From contig NZ_JANAIE010000003.1 in the NCBI RefSeq assembly GCF_029664245.1, positions 1 through 64,000 of the forward strand: a DNA stretch of 64,000 nucleotides, given 5' to 3'. The position numbers and the translations under genes are program-made. Positions 1 through 8,051 of the stretch are shown one piece after another. Every line of letters begins with the position of its first letter. The stretch's first letter is position 1. A model generated the notes under the pieces. It saw nothing but the letters and a program-made list of their open reading frames with translations. It had not been told where the DNA came from and made no database searches. This stretch comes from Profundicola chukchiensis. Its GTDB lineage: Bacteria > Bacteroidota > Bacteroidia > Flavobacteriales > Weeksellaceae.

Positions 1-869
1 ATTTATTATCGTTAGCGGTCCGCCAAAAAGTTTGTGATATATTGCCGTTGTAGAGTTTTTCTACATCAGCAGGTTGATTAGCACCAGCAGTCAGTTGGTT
101 GTAGTTTATCTTAAATGCAAATAAATCTTGGGGTTGACTTGTGGGGTTTAAATTATCAATATCGTTAATATCAGTCATCCAACCACGTATATTGTATTTG
201 TAGTCTATGATTTGTAATGGATTCGAAAACGTATTACTTCCGCCAACCTTCTTTGTTTTTAATTGTCCTAAATCATCATATTCATGAACAGCCAAGGATT
301 GTACCGATTCGTTATTCACTTGAAAAGTTTGTTTGATTAATCGCTCAGCGTGATCATAGCTAAATTCACTCTGAGTTGTGAGTATTGGGTCGGCATTAGT
401 TCGGTTGTGGGTAGTCTTAGTCTTCAAAACTTTTCCTCTAAAATCAAATTCGTTGTTCACTATCGTTCTACCTTGTAAATGATTGATTTTGTAAGTCTGT
501 ATTGGTCCTGATTTAGCGTCATAATAAGTAAAAGTTTTTTCCCATAAATTTCCGCCCAATACTCTTACGAAACTTGCAGTGGGTAAATTTTTGGTGGTTA
601 TATAGTGGGTACTGCTATTGGGAGTTGCTGATATTACTTGTTCACCAAACACGGAACTAGGAGTAGTTATTGCACCTGTAAAATTATAATCATCATAATA
701 GTTTACGCTTAAAATCTCACTTTCAGCATTATTTTGCGGAAAACCTCCATCTTTTGAATAGTTAACAGTTATCCCATTTAAGGAAAAATTATTACCTCTA
801 TTTTCATTATTGCTACCCATTACATTAACTAAGTTTTGAACCTGAGTTCGACTCCCATTATTTTTATAC
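1..869. repeat. Left copy of an 869-bp direct repeat (RHS core)
   Basis: This stretch matches 3449-4317 base for base except for scattered substitutions (for example tccgccaaaaag here against ttcgccaaaaag there). The match ends at the shared TATA sequence next to the chimeric junction and continues past the left edge of the window. Such a repeat is a substrate for homologous recombination that would delete the M91-independent cassette lying between the two copies. Confidence 0.9.
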
Positions 870-997
870 CTATACGGATTACGTTCCACCGTTTCAATTT
901 CTCTAGCATCGCCTATGGGGCGGTAGTCGCGCGCTGGTGTGTTGTAGCTGCCGTGTTGTAGGCCGAGCGTAATATTTAGAAATGGGTTATTATGCAT
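1..997 (-). CDS. RHS core fragment, chimeric, runs off the left edge
   Basis: An open frame starts at the ATG at 997 and stays open to base 1. It begins MHNNPFLNITLGLQHG, continues with the conserved SYNTPARDYRPIGDA and RNPYRYK block, and then jumps without a break into KNNGSRTQVQN, which belongs to a much earlier part of RHS cores. In an intact core NPYRYKYN is followed by DELGL and the toxin, so the order here is reversed: a late core block is joined to an early one. The junction falls on TATAAA, present in both parents. From the junction leftwards the DNA is nearly identical to 3449-4317. It is probably not a working toxin; its tip lies outside the window. Confidence 0.7.
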   Translation of the reverse strand, partial: MHNNPFLNITLGLQHGSYNTPARDYRPIGDAREIETVERNPYRYKNNGSRTQVQNLVNVMGSNNENRGNNFSLNGITVNYSKDGGFPQNNAESEILSVNYYDDYNFTGAITTPSSVFGEQVISATPNSSTHYITTKNLPTASFVRVLGGNLWEKTFTYYDAKSGPIQTYKINHLQGRTIVNNEFDFRGKVLKTKTTHNRTNADPILTTQSEFSYDHAERLIKQTFQVNNESVQSLAVHEYDDLGQLKTKKVGGSNTFSNPLQIIDYKYNIRGWMTDINDIDNLNPTSQPQDLFAFKINYNQLTAGANQPADVEKLYNGNISQTFWRTANDNK

Positions 998-1146
998 TTA
1001 TCTTGTTCACTGCGAGCTGGAAAAGCATGTTAATTGAATATCTAAGATAATTAATTCATTTGGATTTTGTGGGTCTGCGTTCTAAGAAAGTCTAAAATTT
1101 CAGAGACCTGTGCAGAGCAAAGTCGAAGCATGATCGGTGAAATTAT
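998..1146 (-). pseudogene. RHS core remnant with inserted dispersed repeats
   Basis: Read on the minus strand, the segment keeps RHS words out of phase: FTDH near 1140, then ADPQNPNELIILDIQL near 1070-1025. In other cores FTDHLGN and RLSYT are contiguous. Here a stretch resembling the dispersed repeat TGCTTCGACTTTGCTCTGCA (about 1108-1131) sits between them. A second insertion replaces the usual ENNYYPFG before LQHG and brings in the ATG at 997. The frame is broken by stop codons, so this is not translated as one protein. Confidence 0.6.
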
Positions 1147-1278
1147 TCATCCTGTCAAATAAGACTTGAGACGATTGTGTAGAAACATTTTGCCATAATG
1201 TGTTTTTAAATATTTTTCTCGTTTGGTGGCATCTTGTTGGTTCAAACATCCTTCAGAATATACTAATTTTAAGCTCAT
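1147..1278 (-). pseudogene. C-terminal fragment of a GIY-YIG endonuclease
   Basis: A 43-residue frame starts at the ATG at 1278, one base after the stop codon of the preceding gene. It reads MSLKLVYSEGCLNQQDATKR and goes on with EKYLKTHYGK and LKSYLTG. This is the usual C-terminal end of small stand-alone GIY-YIG nucleases in Bacteroidota (LVYSEGCFNQQDA, REKYLKT, RLKSYL). The catalytic N-terminal half with the GIY and YIG motifs is missing, so it cannot be an active nuclease. It may mark an insertion or recombination point in the toxin array. Confidence 0.7.
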
Positions 1279-1279
1279 T

Positions 1280-1807
1280 TTAAATATTAAGTTTTATTTT
1301 AAATAACCAATCTTCTTCAACCCAACCATTTGGAATCCAAACAAAATACTTAGCGGAAATAATTATTATTAATATTAATAATATCAAAATAAATGGTTCT
1401 AAAAGAATGAAAAATATTTGATATATAGTATTGAAAAATTTATTTAAATGTTCATAATTATTGATTAATTCAGCGATTTTATATGAATCTATTTTTTCAT
1501 CTATGAATTTATCCATTGGCTTGAATAATTTTAAACTTATAAGTCCTACAGCTATAGCAATCATCCAACTTAGTGCCCATGTTGATTTTTGATTATATAT
1601 ATTAGTATCTCTAAAAAAAGCAATACCATCTAGAATCCACCCAAAATAAAAAATGGGAATACAAGCCACCAATAATAGCATACTAAAAATATGACTATCA
1701 AGTATTTCCTTTGTTTTTTGCAAAGGATTATAATCGGTTCTACTAAACATATAAATTTGATAAACGTGATGCCAAAACAACTTTTTCATATCAATAAAAT
1801 CCTTCAT
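1280..1807 (-). CDS. Polytopic membrane protein, probable immunity protein
   Basis: 175 residues. Hydrophobic segments at about 42-60, 78-95 and 126-152 predict an inner-membrane protein. It directly follows the RHS toxin at 1791-4319, overlapping its end by 17 bases, the normal position of an immunity gene. It shares a motif with the protein at 11696-12151: a His-x-x-Tyr near the start, then KTKEILDSH against RSKELLQSH, and later LFKPMDKFID against LNPLNKLVD. Both follow toxins with the same YFGADL / IGDxLD tail, so this is probably the family that protects against that membrane-acting tip. Function is inferred from position only. Confidence 0.65.
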   Translation of the reverse strand: MKDFIDMKKLFWHHVYQIYMFSRTDYNPLQKTKEILDSHIFSMLLLVACIPIFYFGWILDGIAFFRDTNIYNQKSTWALSWMIAIAVGLISLKLFKPMDKFIDEKIDSYKIAELINNYEHLNKFFNTIYQIFFILLEPFILILLILIIIISAKYFVWIPNGWVEEDWLFKIKLNI

Positions 1808-4319
1808 ACATTTCTATCATCACGCCTCCGTCACTAGTTACACTAGCATCATCTAAAGATTGATCCAAATAATCCCCTATACCTTTTGCCTCTCCTTTCA
1901 TAAAATAACTAACTCCCATTGTAATTAAGTCTGCGCCGAAATATATACCCGAAATAGTATTTCCTGCTATTGGAACAGCATTAATACCTATCATTGTAGC
2001 TGTCAAAACGTGAGAAGCTCTTATTTCTCCACTTAATGCAACATCAGCAGCAACTAAAACCCTTGTGGTTCTACCTGCAAGTTTTCCTCCTTTCTCTATT
2101 TTTTTTAATGATTTCGAATTTACATTAATTCCTGGTCCTAATTTTGTCCTTAGCGTTATGGTCTTATCTCCATATTTTTCACCATACTTAAATCTATCTT
2201 TTAGTACACCTCCTGATAAGCCACCTACACTTTCAGCAACATCTAATACAATTCCTAATCCTGCCTTTTTATTATTGGATTTACCATGAGCAACCACATC
2301 GGAAAGAATAACCACATCTAACTCAAATCCTGCTGCATTTAATGCTGCTTCCGCACCTTCATTAAAATCAGAGCTGCCATCATAATTTTTAAAATAATTC
2401 ATGACAATTTCGTGTTCGCCAGGCTTGGTTGTTTTAATACCATTTTTACTTATTTCATATAAGCCTGTAGCATCACTCCAAAATAATGGATTATTAAATG
2501 CGAATCTATAAGGCGTCCAACTCATACTAACTTCCGCCAACACATCTGGATTCAAAAACCTACCTAAAGCATTATCATATTGCCTAAAATCCATGGCGGT
2601 TACATTTAACCCCAACTCATCCTGCCACTCTTTGCCGTTGTATTTATACTGATACGGATTATTATTCACCATGACAACGTCTCTGCCTTCGCCCAAAGGA
2701 CGAATATCTCGCGCCGGGGTGTTGTATCTGCCGTGTTTTAAACCAAAGGGGTAATAATTGTTTTCTTCTAAGATTTTTATTCCACTTATTCCACTAGATA
2801 AAGGATCGGTTGTGTAACTTAAGCGGATATTGCCGAGGTGATCCGTGTAGTTATAAACGTAATCAAACCATTTTCTATTTGTTCCGTCTGTCTTTCGCAC
2901 ATAGCCTTCTGAGGTTGGGAAAAACTGCAACTCCTCGTCGATGTACTGAAATGAATCCAAATATTCAGTTTTGCTTATGTCACTACCGTTTGTCACTGTT
3001 TTTTCTATTTTCGTACCTAGTGCATTATAAATATAGGCTATTTTCTGATGGTTAGAAAATTTAATTTCTGTTGGCAGGTTTAAATGGTTATATTTAATTT
3101 CTGTAATCCCTTTGTTTTTATCCTCTTTCATATTAGCATTGGGATCATAAATATATTCCGTAGATAGATTAACGCCATCATTAAAACCTTTTGTAGAGGC
3201 AACTCCATCCGATACTTTTCGTAATTTATTTGAGTTCGGAAAATAAGTATAGCTAAGGTCATCCATATTGGGTATGGCTGGTACTGTCCCATAATCTTCC
3301 GGAACTCCCCACCTTTGTAAGCTCAAGATATTACCATTTTTGTCATAAGACAAGGACTCATTAAAATTATTACTATAAGTGGTTCCTTTTCTATAATAGG
3401 CAGTATTTAAACGATTTAAAGCATCATATGAATAGGCATATCCTCGTAATTTATTATCGTTAGCGGTTCGCCAAAAAGTTTGTGATATATTGCCGTTGTA
3501 GAGTTTTTCTACATCAGCAGGTTGATTAGCACCAGCAGTCAGTTGGTTGTAGTTTATCTTAAATGCAAATAAATCTTGGGGTTGACTTGTGGGGTTTAAA
3601 TTATCAATATCGTTAATATCAGTCATCCAACCACGTATATTGTATTTGTAGTCTATGATTTGTAATGGATTCGAAAACGTATTACTTCCACCAACCTTCT
3701 TTGTTTTTAATTGTCCTAAATCATCATATTCATGAACAGCCAAGGATTGTACCGATTCGTTATTCACTTGAAAAGTTTGTTTGATTAATCGCTCAGCGTG
3801 ATCATAGCTAAATTCACTCTGAGTTGTGAGTATTGGGTCGGCATTAGTTCGGTTGTGGGTAGTCTTTGTCTTCAAAACTTTTCCTCTAAAATCAAATTCG
3901 TTGTTCACTATCGTTTTACCTTGTAAATGATTGATTTTGTATGTCTGTATAGGTCGTGATTTAGCATCATAAAAAGTAAAAGCTTTTTCCCATAAATTCC
4001 CGCCTAATACTCTTACGAAACTTGCAGTGGGTAAATTTTTGGTGGTGACATAGTGGGTACTGCTATTGGGAGTTGCTGATATTACTTGTTCACCAAACAC
4101 GGAACTAGGAGTAGTTATTGCTCCTGGAAAATTATAATCATCATAATAGTTTACGCTTAAAATCTCACTTTCAGCATTATTTTGCGGAAAACCTCCATCT
4201 TTTGAATAGTTAACAGTTATCCGATTTAAGGAAAAATTATTACCTCTATTTTCATTATTGCTACCCATTCCATTTACTAAGTTTTGAACCTGAGTTCGAC
4301 TCCCATTATTTTTATACAA
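1791..4319 (-). CDS. RHS/YD-repeat protein with C-terminal membrane-type toxin tip
   Basis: 842 residues and the longest RHS piece here. YD-type repeats run to about residue 600. The core boundary is seen in FGLKHGRYN, NPYQYKYNGKEWQDELGLN, MDFRQYDNALGRFLNPD and NPLFWSDATG (about 520-615). The tip after that has no enzyme motif; residues about 755-825 are glycine- and alanine-rich and hydrophobic (RASHVLTATMIGINAVPIAG, YFGADLITM) and end IGDYLDQSLDD. The same tail recurs in 16937-18050 and 12153-12380. A pore-forming or membrane-acting toxin is possible. The reading frame is open back to 4430 without an ATG, so the N-terminal half of a normal RHS protein is missing. It is likely a displaced or truncated gene. 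Confidence 0.7.
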   Translation of the reverse strand: MYKNNGSRTQVQNLVNGMGSNNENRGNNFSLNRITVNYSKDGGFPQNNAESEILSVNYYDDYNFPGAITTPSSVFGEQVISATPNSSTHYVTTKNLPTASFVRVLGGNLWEKAFTFYDAKSRPIQTYKINHLQGKTIVNNEFDFRGKVLKTKTTHNRTNADPILTTQSEFSYDHAERLIKQTFQVNNESVQSLAVHEYDDLGQLKTKKVGGSNTFSNPLQIIDYKYNIRGWMTDINDIDNLNPTSQPQDLFAFKINYNQLTAGANQPADVEKLYNGNISQTFWRTANDNKLRGYAYSYDALNRLNTAYYRKGTTYSNNFNESLSYDKNGNILSLQRWGVPEDYGTVPAIPNMDDLSYTYFPNSNKLRKVSDGVASTKGFNDGVNLSTEYIYDPNANMKEDKNKGITEIKYNHLNLPTEIKFSNHQKIAYIYNALGTKIEKTVTNGSDISKTEYLDSFQYIDEELQFFPTSEGYVRKTDGTNRKWFDYVYNYTDHLGNIRLSYTTDPLSSGISGIKILEENNYYPFGLKHGRYNTPARDIRPLGEGRDVVMVNNNPYQYKYNGKEWQDELGLNVTAMDFRQYDNALGRFLNPDVLAEVSMSWTPYRFAFNNPLFWSDATGLYEISKNGIKTTKPGEHEIVMNYFKNYDGSSDFNEGAEAALNAAGFELDVVILSDVVAHGKSNNKKAGLGIVLDVAESVGGLSGGVLKDRFKYGEKYGDKTITLRTKLGPGINVNSKSLKKIEKGGKLAGRTTRVLVAADVALSGEIRASHVLTATMIGINAVPIAGNTISGIYFGADLITMGVSYFMKGEAKGIGDYLDQSLDDASVTSDGGVMIEMYEGFY
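3449..4317. repeat. Right copy of the 869-bp direct repeat
   Basis: Same sequence as 1-869, offset 3448 bases, lying in the YD-repeat part of the gene at 1791-4319. In this copy the join at 4317 leads into GLYKNNGSRTQ, preceded by KYDKFGRVAYTG, which is the natural order of an RHS core. This is therefore the ancestral arrangement and the left copy is the recombinant. Confidence 0.85.
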
Positions 4320-4437
4320 ACCTGTGTACGCAACTCTTCCAAACTTATCATATTTGGTAAATAACCAAACTTTTTGAGTTAAATTGAATGGATTAATAGT
4401 TGCATTTGTACTTCTCCTGTTACCAACAATCTATTAC

Positions 4438-5004
4438 TTAATTTTTCTTTTGTAGAAACTTATACTCCCACAGCTCAAATTCATCATCTGTCTCGACTGG
4501 CTTATTATTTATTACTGGAAATTCTTCGAAATCGTATTGATTTATTGTTAGTGAGTCCAGGTTTATAATCGCAGTTGAGGTCATATTACCGTGAATAAAT
4601 TTATAACGATTTTTTTTACTTATATCTTTTAATAGTCTCGCATTACCCGATAACACATTCTTAAATATAAACTCAAAATAATTGTAATTCTCCGGTAAAC
4701 TTTCGAAAGAATCTACATCCCAATTTTTGTAAGTAACTATCTCATTACTATCAACTTTCATATCAAACGAATATGGAAAATAATTCTTATAATTATAAAT
4801 AATTCCATTAACCTTATTATATCTATTATTGGGTATTTTATTAAAAATGGAAATATCTATAAATTTATGGGAGCCATTTAATTTGTCCTGCATTTTCTTT
4901 AGATGAAAACTTTTTTCTAATCCCAATGCATTTAACTTATTGTAATAAACCTTATTACAACTTGAAAAAGAAAGTATTAATATTATTATAATTAATCTCA
5001 TCAC
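4438..5004 (-). CDS. Lipoprotein, probable immunity to the M91-type toxin
   Basis: 188 residues. The N-terminus MMRLIIIILILSFSSCNK is a lipoprotein signal peptide with the lipobox ending at Cys16, so the mature protein is predicted to be lipid-anchored in the periplasm or outer membrane. The start codon overlaps the stop of the toxin gene at 5001 (ATGA), indicating translational coupling. No known family was recognised. Immunity to the upstream HELGH metallopeptidase is inferred from this position, as is usual for polymorphic toxin pairs. Confidence 0.7.
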   Translation of the reverse strand: MMRLIIIILILSFSSCNKVYYNKLNALGLEKSFHLKKMQDKLNGSHKFIDISIFNKIPNNRYNKVNGIIYNYKNYFPYSFDMKVDSNEIVTYKNWDVDSFESLPENYNYFEFIFKNVLSGNARLLKDISKKNRYKFIHGNMTSTAIINLDSLTINQYDFEEFPVINNKPVETDDEFELWEYKFLQKKN

Positions 5005-6041
5005 TTCTTTTTACTATTTATTATTTCATTATAAATTAACGCAGCCCGAGGACTTAGCTTATAGTTTTGAGCTCCTGTTATGGGATTTAAAGTTGATTTC
5101 ATCAAAACTCTTGACTTTTCATTTACTGTGCCGTTTAAATTTCTCTGGTAGTGAGTTCTTAATGGTAAATTATTCTCGCTACGAATTGCATTTTCAACAA
5201 CAGTTCCGAAAACCTCTTTTTTCGATTGCTGAAGTATAATTTCTTTTTGAGTTCTTGGATTAATCCAATTATAACTGAACCATTCTGAATTCAAAGTTTT
5301 ATCATTATATAATTGTTCAGAAAGAGAGTGTCCTAATTCATGCCCAAGAGTCGTGTAAAAATTATCCGAAACCTTTATTTGACTTCCATTGGAAAGCACG
5401 AAATTTACATTTTGATTAAAATCTGTATATATCTTCCTTCCATTAGCGGTTGTTTTGTTCCCACCCTCATTAGAAGTGTTACTTATAATATCTACATCAA
5501 TATCATCATTTGCAAAAATATTCAAAAATGCTTGTCCAAATCCACAATCATGACATGCAATATCATTTAATGAACTTTGTATTTGTGCTACATAACTTCC
5601 ATCATTTGCAATATACTCTTTATCATATTTTCCCGATTCATTATTTAAAGAGTATAACTTACCATTTTCATATTTATACCTGTCATTACCATCATTGATC
5701 CATATATAATCACCATTCACATCAATGAATTTCACTGGATTATTTGCAGTATACTGGTAAGGATTGATATCAGAATAAATTTCTGACATTCTATCCATTG
5801 AAAAATATCTCCCCAAACTTGCATCATAATTCCTTGCGCCGTAATCATACCAATCTAAACCTAACTCATCTTGGTATTCTTTTGCGTTGTATTTGTACTT
5901 ATACGGATTACGATTCACCATTTCAATTTCTCTAGCATCGCCTATGGAGCGATAGTCGCGCGCTGGTGTGTTGTAGCTGCCGTGTTGTAGGCCGAAGGGA
6001 TAGTAATTGTTTTTATTATAATGTAAACTTGAATTTCTCAA
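5001..6041 (-). CDS. RHS tip cassette with M91/NleD-like metallopeptidase toxin
   Basis: 346 residues. Residues 1-110 are a short RHS core: NNYYPFGLQHGSYN, NPYKYKYNAKEYQDELGLD, YGARNYDASLGRYF, NPYQYTANNPVKFIDVNGD. The remaining 230 residues are the tip. It contains LGHELGHSLSE (about 233-243), a zinc-binding HExxH, then ENAIRSENNLPLRTHY about 50 residues later. HExxH followed by EN-x-IR-x-E-x-x-LPLR is the pattern of peptidase family M91 (NleD-like effectors), in which a downstream Glu is the third zinc ligand. The core begins just ten residues after the ATG, so this is an orphan tip without the delivery part. The neighbour at 4438-5004 is the likely immunity gene. Confidence 0.8.
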   Translation of the reverse strand: MRNSSLHYNKNNYYPFGLQHGSYNTPARDYRSIGDAREIEMVNRNPYKYKYNAKEYQDELGLDWYDYGARNYDASLGRYFSMDRMSEIYSDINPYQYTANNPVKFIDVNGDYIWINDGNDRYKYENGKLYSLNNESGKYDKEYIANDGSYVAQIQSSLNDIACHDCGFGQAFLNIFANDDIDVDIISNTSNEGGNKTTANGRKIYTDFNQNVNFVLSNGSQIKVSDNFYTTLGHELGHSLSEQLYNDKTLNSEWFSYNWINPRTQKEIILQQSKKEVFGTVVENAIRSENNLPLRTHYQRNLNGTVNEKSRVLMKSTLNPITGAQNYKLSPRAALIYNEIINSKKK

Positions 6042-6109
6042 TCAATGGATATTGGGTTCTATAAAGATAGTTTTTTTAATGAATAAATTTAAATAATGTT
6101 CATTTTGGC

Positions 6110-6409
6110 TTGACCCAAAACGAACCAACTGCGAAGCAAATTGATACCTACCATTCTATTACTGGTAAGTACAAGCGTGATGAAGTAAAACCGACTATTG
6201 ATGTGGCTAAGCGATTAGTCAATGTACTGGAAACTACCGTAGGTTATCTGCTTGTCGAGACTGAAAAAGTTGACCTTTTTAAAGGCCCTGTTATGCTTCA
6301 AAGGTTGGTAAAGCTGGATAAAATGGAAAGCACAGAAAAAAGCCATATCCTACACGTACTGGACGGCTTCATTAAATCTGTTAAACTTAAAAATATTGCT
6401 GCTCTATAA
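6110..6409 (+). pseudogene. XRE-type HTH regulator lacking its N-terminus
   Basis: This is the only gene on the plus strand inside the toxin array. The frame reads LTQNEPTAKQIDTYHSITGK, then YKRDEVKPTIDVAKRLVNVL and TTVGYLLVETE, matching helices 2-5 of XRE (HTH_3) repressors of the type ending in LDGLIKSVK. The normal first 20 or so residues (an ATG followed by the first helix) are absent, and the only starts available are a TTG at 6110 or none. The DNA-binding helix itself carries unusual Pro and Thr replacements. A real terminator follows, so the piece came with its 3' end. Most likely a decayed fragment. Confidence 0.65.
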
Positions 6410-6414
6410 AACTC

Positions 6415-6444
6415 AAACGCCAAGCTGGAAGCCTGGCGTTTTTG
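6415..6444 (+). terminator. Rho-independent terminator after the XRE fragment
   Basis: The arms AAACGCCA (6415-6422) and TGGCGTTT (6434-6441) form a strong hairpin followed by a run of T on the plus strand. It lies just after the stop codon at 6409. Confidence 0.8.
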
Positions 6445-6445
6445 G

Positions 6446-6937
6446 TTAGTAATCTTTAATATACTCTATTTGATATAGTCTATTTTTATTCCTATCTAAT
6501 ATATTAAATCTATCATAAAAATTATAAGTCTTATTTCCTGCTGATTTTGTTTTTATAAAAACTCCCGAAAAAGAAAGGTTCTTCTCATTATTAAGAATGT
6601 TTTCCAAATCATAAAAATTTTTATCTTCCTTTTTAACTCTTTCGGAAAACCCTTGTATAACTAAGGTAATATGAGTTTTATCTCTTTCATCAAGTTCTTC
6701 AATACCAATCCATTTTTGATAATGATAATTTTCTGCTTTACTACAATTAGGATAATTTTGAATTTCAGTATAATCAATACGGTTACTGCTAACCTCATAT
6801 ACAGTAAGTTTATCTGGAAACGATACAACCTCTTGTATTTTAACCAAATCATATTCCTTTGGCAATAAACAATTTATATCATTAACGCAAGATACCAAAG
6901 AGATACAAATCAAAATAATTACTACTTTATTTTTCAT
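6446..6937 (-). CDS. Lipoprotein, probable immunity protein
   Basis: 163 residues with a lipoprotein signal (MKNKVVIILICISLVSCVND, Cys17). It begins 12 bases downstream of the toxin at 6950-7984. No family was recognised. Features are mainly beta-prone segments and several charged stretches. The order toxin then lipoprotein repeats in the neighbouring cassettes, which is why immunity is proposed. Confidence 0.65.
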   Translation of the reverse strand: MKNKVVIILICISLVSCVNDINCLLPKEYDLVKIQEVVSFPDKLTVYEVSSNRIDYTEIQNYPNCSKAENYHYQKWIGIEELDERDKTHITLVIQGFSERVKKEDKNFYDLENILNNEKNLSFSGVFIKTKSAGNKTYNFYDRFNILDRNKNRLYQIEYIKDY

Positions 6938-6949
6938 AAAATTTAATTT

Positions 6950-7984
6950 TTAAAACTCTCCTGGCTTTTTTAGCCCTGGATTATCCGAAGTAAACACTTT
7001 TGGTTTTGTTAAGTTTATAGAGCCTTTACCATATCCATAAAAATTGTATGGTGTTGGACTTCCTCCTCTTCTTAATCTATCAGCTATAAATTGGTCAGCT
7101 CGATTAAAATCAAATCTATCAAAACCACCGCCATAACGCTCATAATTTTGTAAACTTATTGAACCATTTGCACTTTCAAGATTAACTCTTAAGGTTCCAA
7201 ACACATTTCCTAAATTACTCTCTCCCGGATACCATAAAATATTTGAATTAAAAGGATGTGTATCTGCCATAAAGAAATTAACACTTAGACTATTAGTGCC
7301 TCGACTTGTAAAATCGTCAACAGATAAACGGCTACTTTTGAAGTTAATTTTACCTAAATCAACATACAAAGGCTCACCATTTCCATAATGATAATGGTCT
7401 ATTGCTTCACCAAATGTAACATAGCCTTTCCAATCCATACGGCTACTTAATGTAGATTTATGCGAAAGTAATTTATCAAGACCTCCTTCATTTAATCCTT
7501 CCGCACCTAAACTATGACTCAAAGCCTCTTTATGAGACATACCTTGTGTAAAGTTTTCCTTATTCATTACGATAGCTTTACCTTGCAATCCTTTATCATC
7601 TGTCCCTAAAAAGTTTCCGTCCGTATCATAAATAGGATTGTCTAACATTCCTGTTGGATCTATTCTGTTAATAGGATTGTTGCTTACAAAATGGTATGGT
7701 GTCTTGTTCGGTTGAACTTCTGCTAGTGGATCCACATTCATCCATCTCCCCAAACTTGCATCATAATTCCTGGCACCGTAATCATACCAATCTAAACCTA
7801 ACTCATCTTGGTATTCTTTTGCGTTGTATTTATACCTATACGGATTACGATCCACCGTTTCAACTTCTATAGCATCGCCTATGGGGCGGTAGTCGCGCGC
7901 TGGTGTGTTGTAGCTGCCGTGTTGTAGGCCGAAGGGATAGTAATTTTTTTGCTCATTCAGAAATTTATTTATTTTTAATGCCAT
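6950..7984 (-). CDS. RHS tip cassette, toxin domain of unknown activity
   Basis: 344 residues. After eleven unrelated residues comes the RHS core block (NYYPFGLQHGSYN, NPYRYKYNAKEYQDELGLD, YGARNYDASLGRWMNVDPLA, NPINRIDPTG at about 105-114). The segment after DPTG starts with NPIYDTDGNFLGTDD and GMSHKEALSHSLG, a linker style common in bacteroidotal RHS tips. The last 180 residues contain GYVTFGEAIDHYHYGNGEPL and end in PTPYNFYGYGKGS. I see no convincing catalytic motif, so the activity is unknown. An orphan tip; the lipoprotein at 6446-6937 follows as the likely immunity gene. Confidence 0.7.
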   Translation of the reverse strand: MALKINKFLNEQKNYYPFGLQHGSYNTPARDYRPIGDAIEVETVDRNPYRYKYNAKEYQDELGLDWYDYGARNYDASLGRWMNVDPLAEVQPNKTPYHFVSNNPINRIDPTGMLDNPIYDTDGNFLGTDDKGLQGKAIVMNKENFTQGMSHKEALSHSLGAEGLNEGGLDKLLSHKSTLSSRMDWKGYVTFGEAIDHYHYGNGEPLYVDLGKINFKSSRLSVDDFTSRGTNSLSVNFFMADTHPFNSNILWYPGESNLGNVFGTLRVNLESANGSISLQNYERYGGGFDRFDFNRADQFIADRLRRGGSPTPYNFYGYGKGSINLTKPKVFTSDNPGLKKPGEF

Positions 7985-8051
7985 ATTTCTAGTGTTTTAG
8001 AATCATTAATTGGGCGTTTAACAATAAACAATTTACTGTCTTTTAAAACTT

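Noticed and set aside
2065-2289. Plus-strand frame inside the RHS gene
   Set aside because: It is the complement of the toxin tip and lacks a ribosome site or homology.
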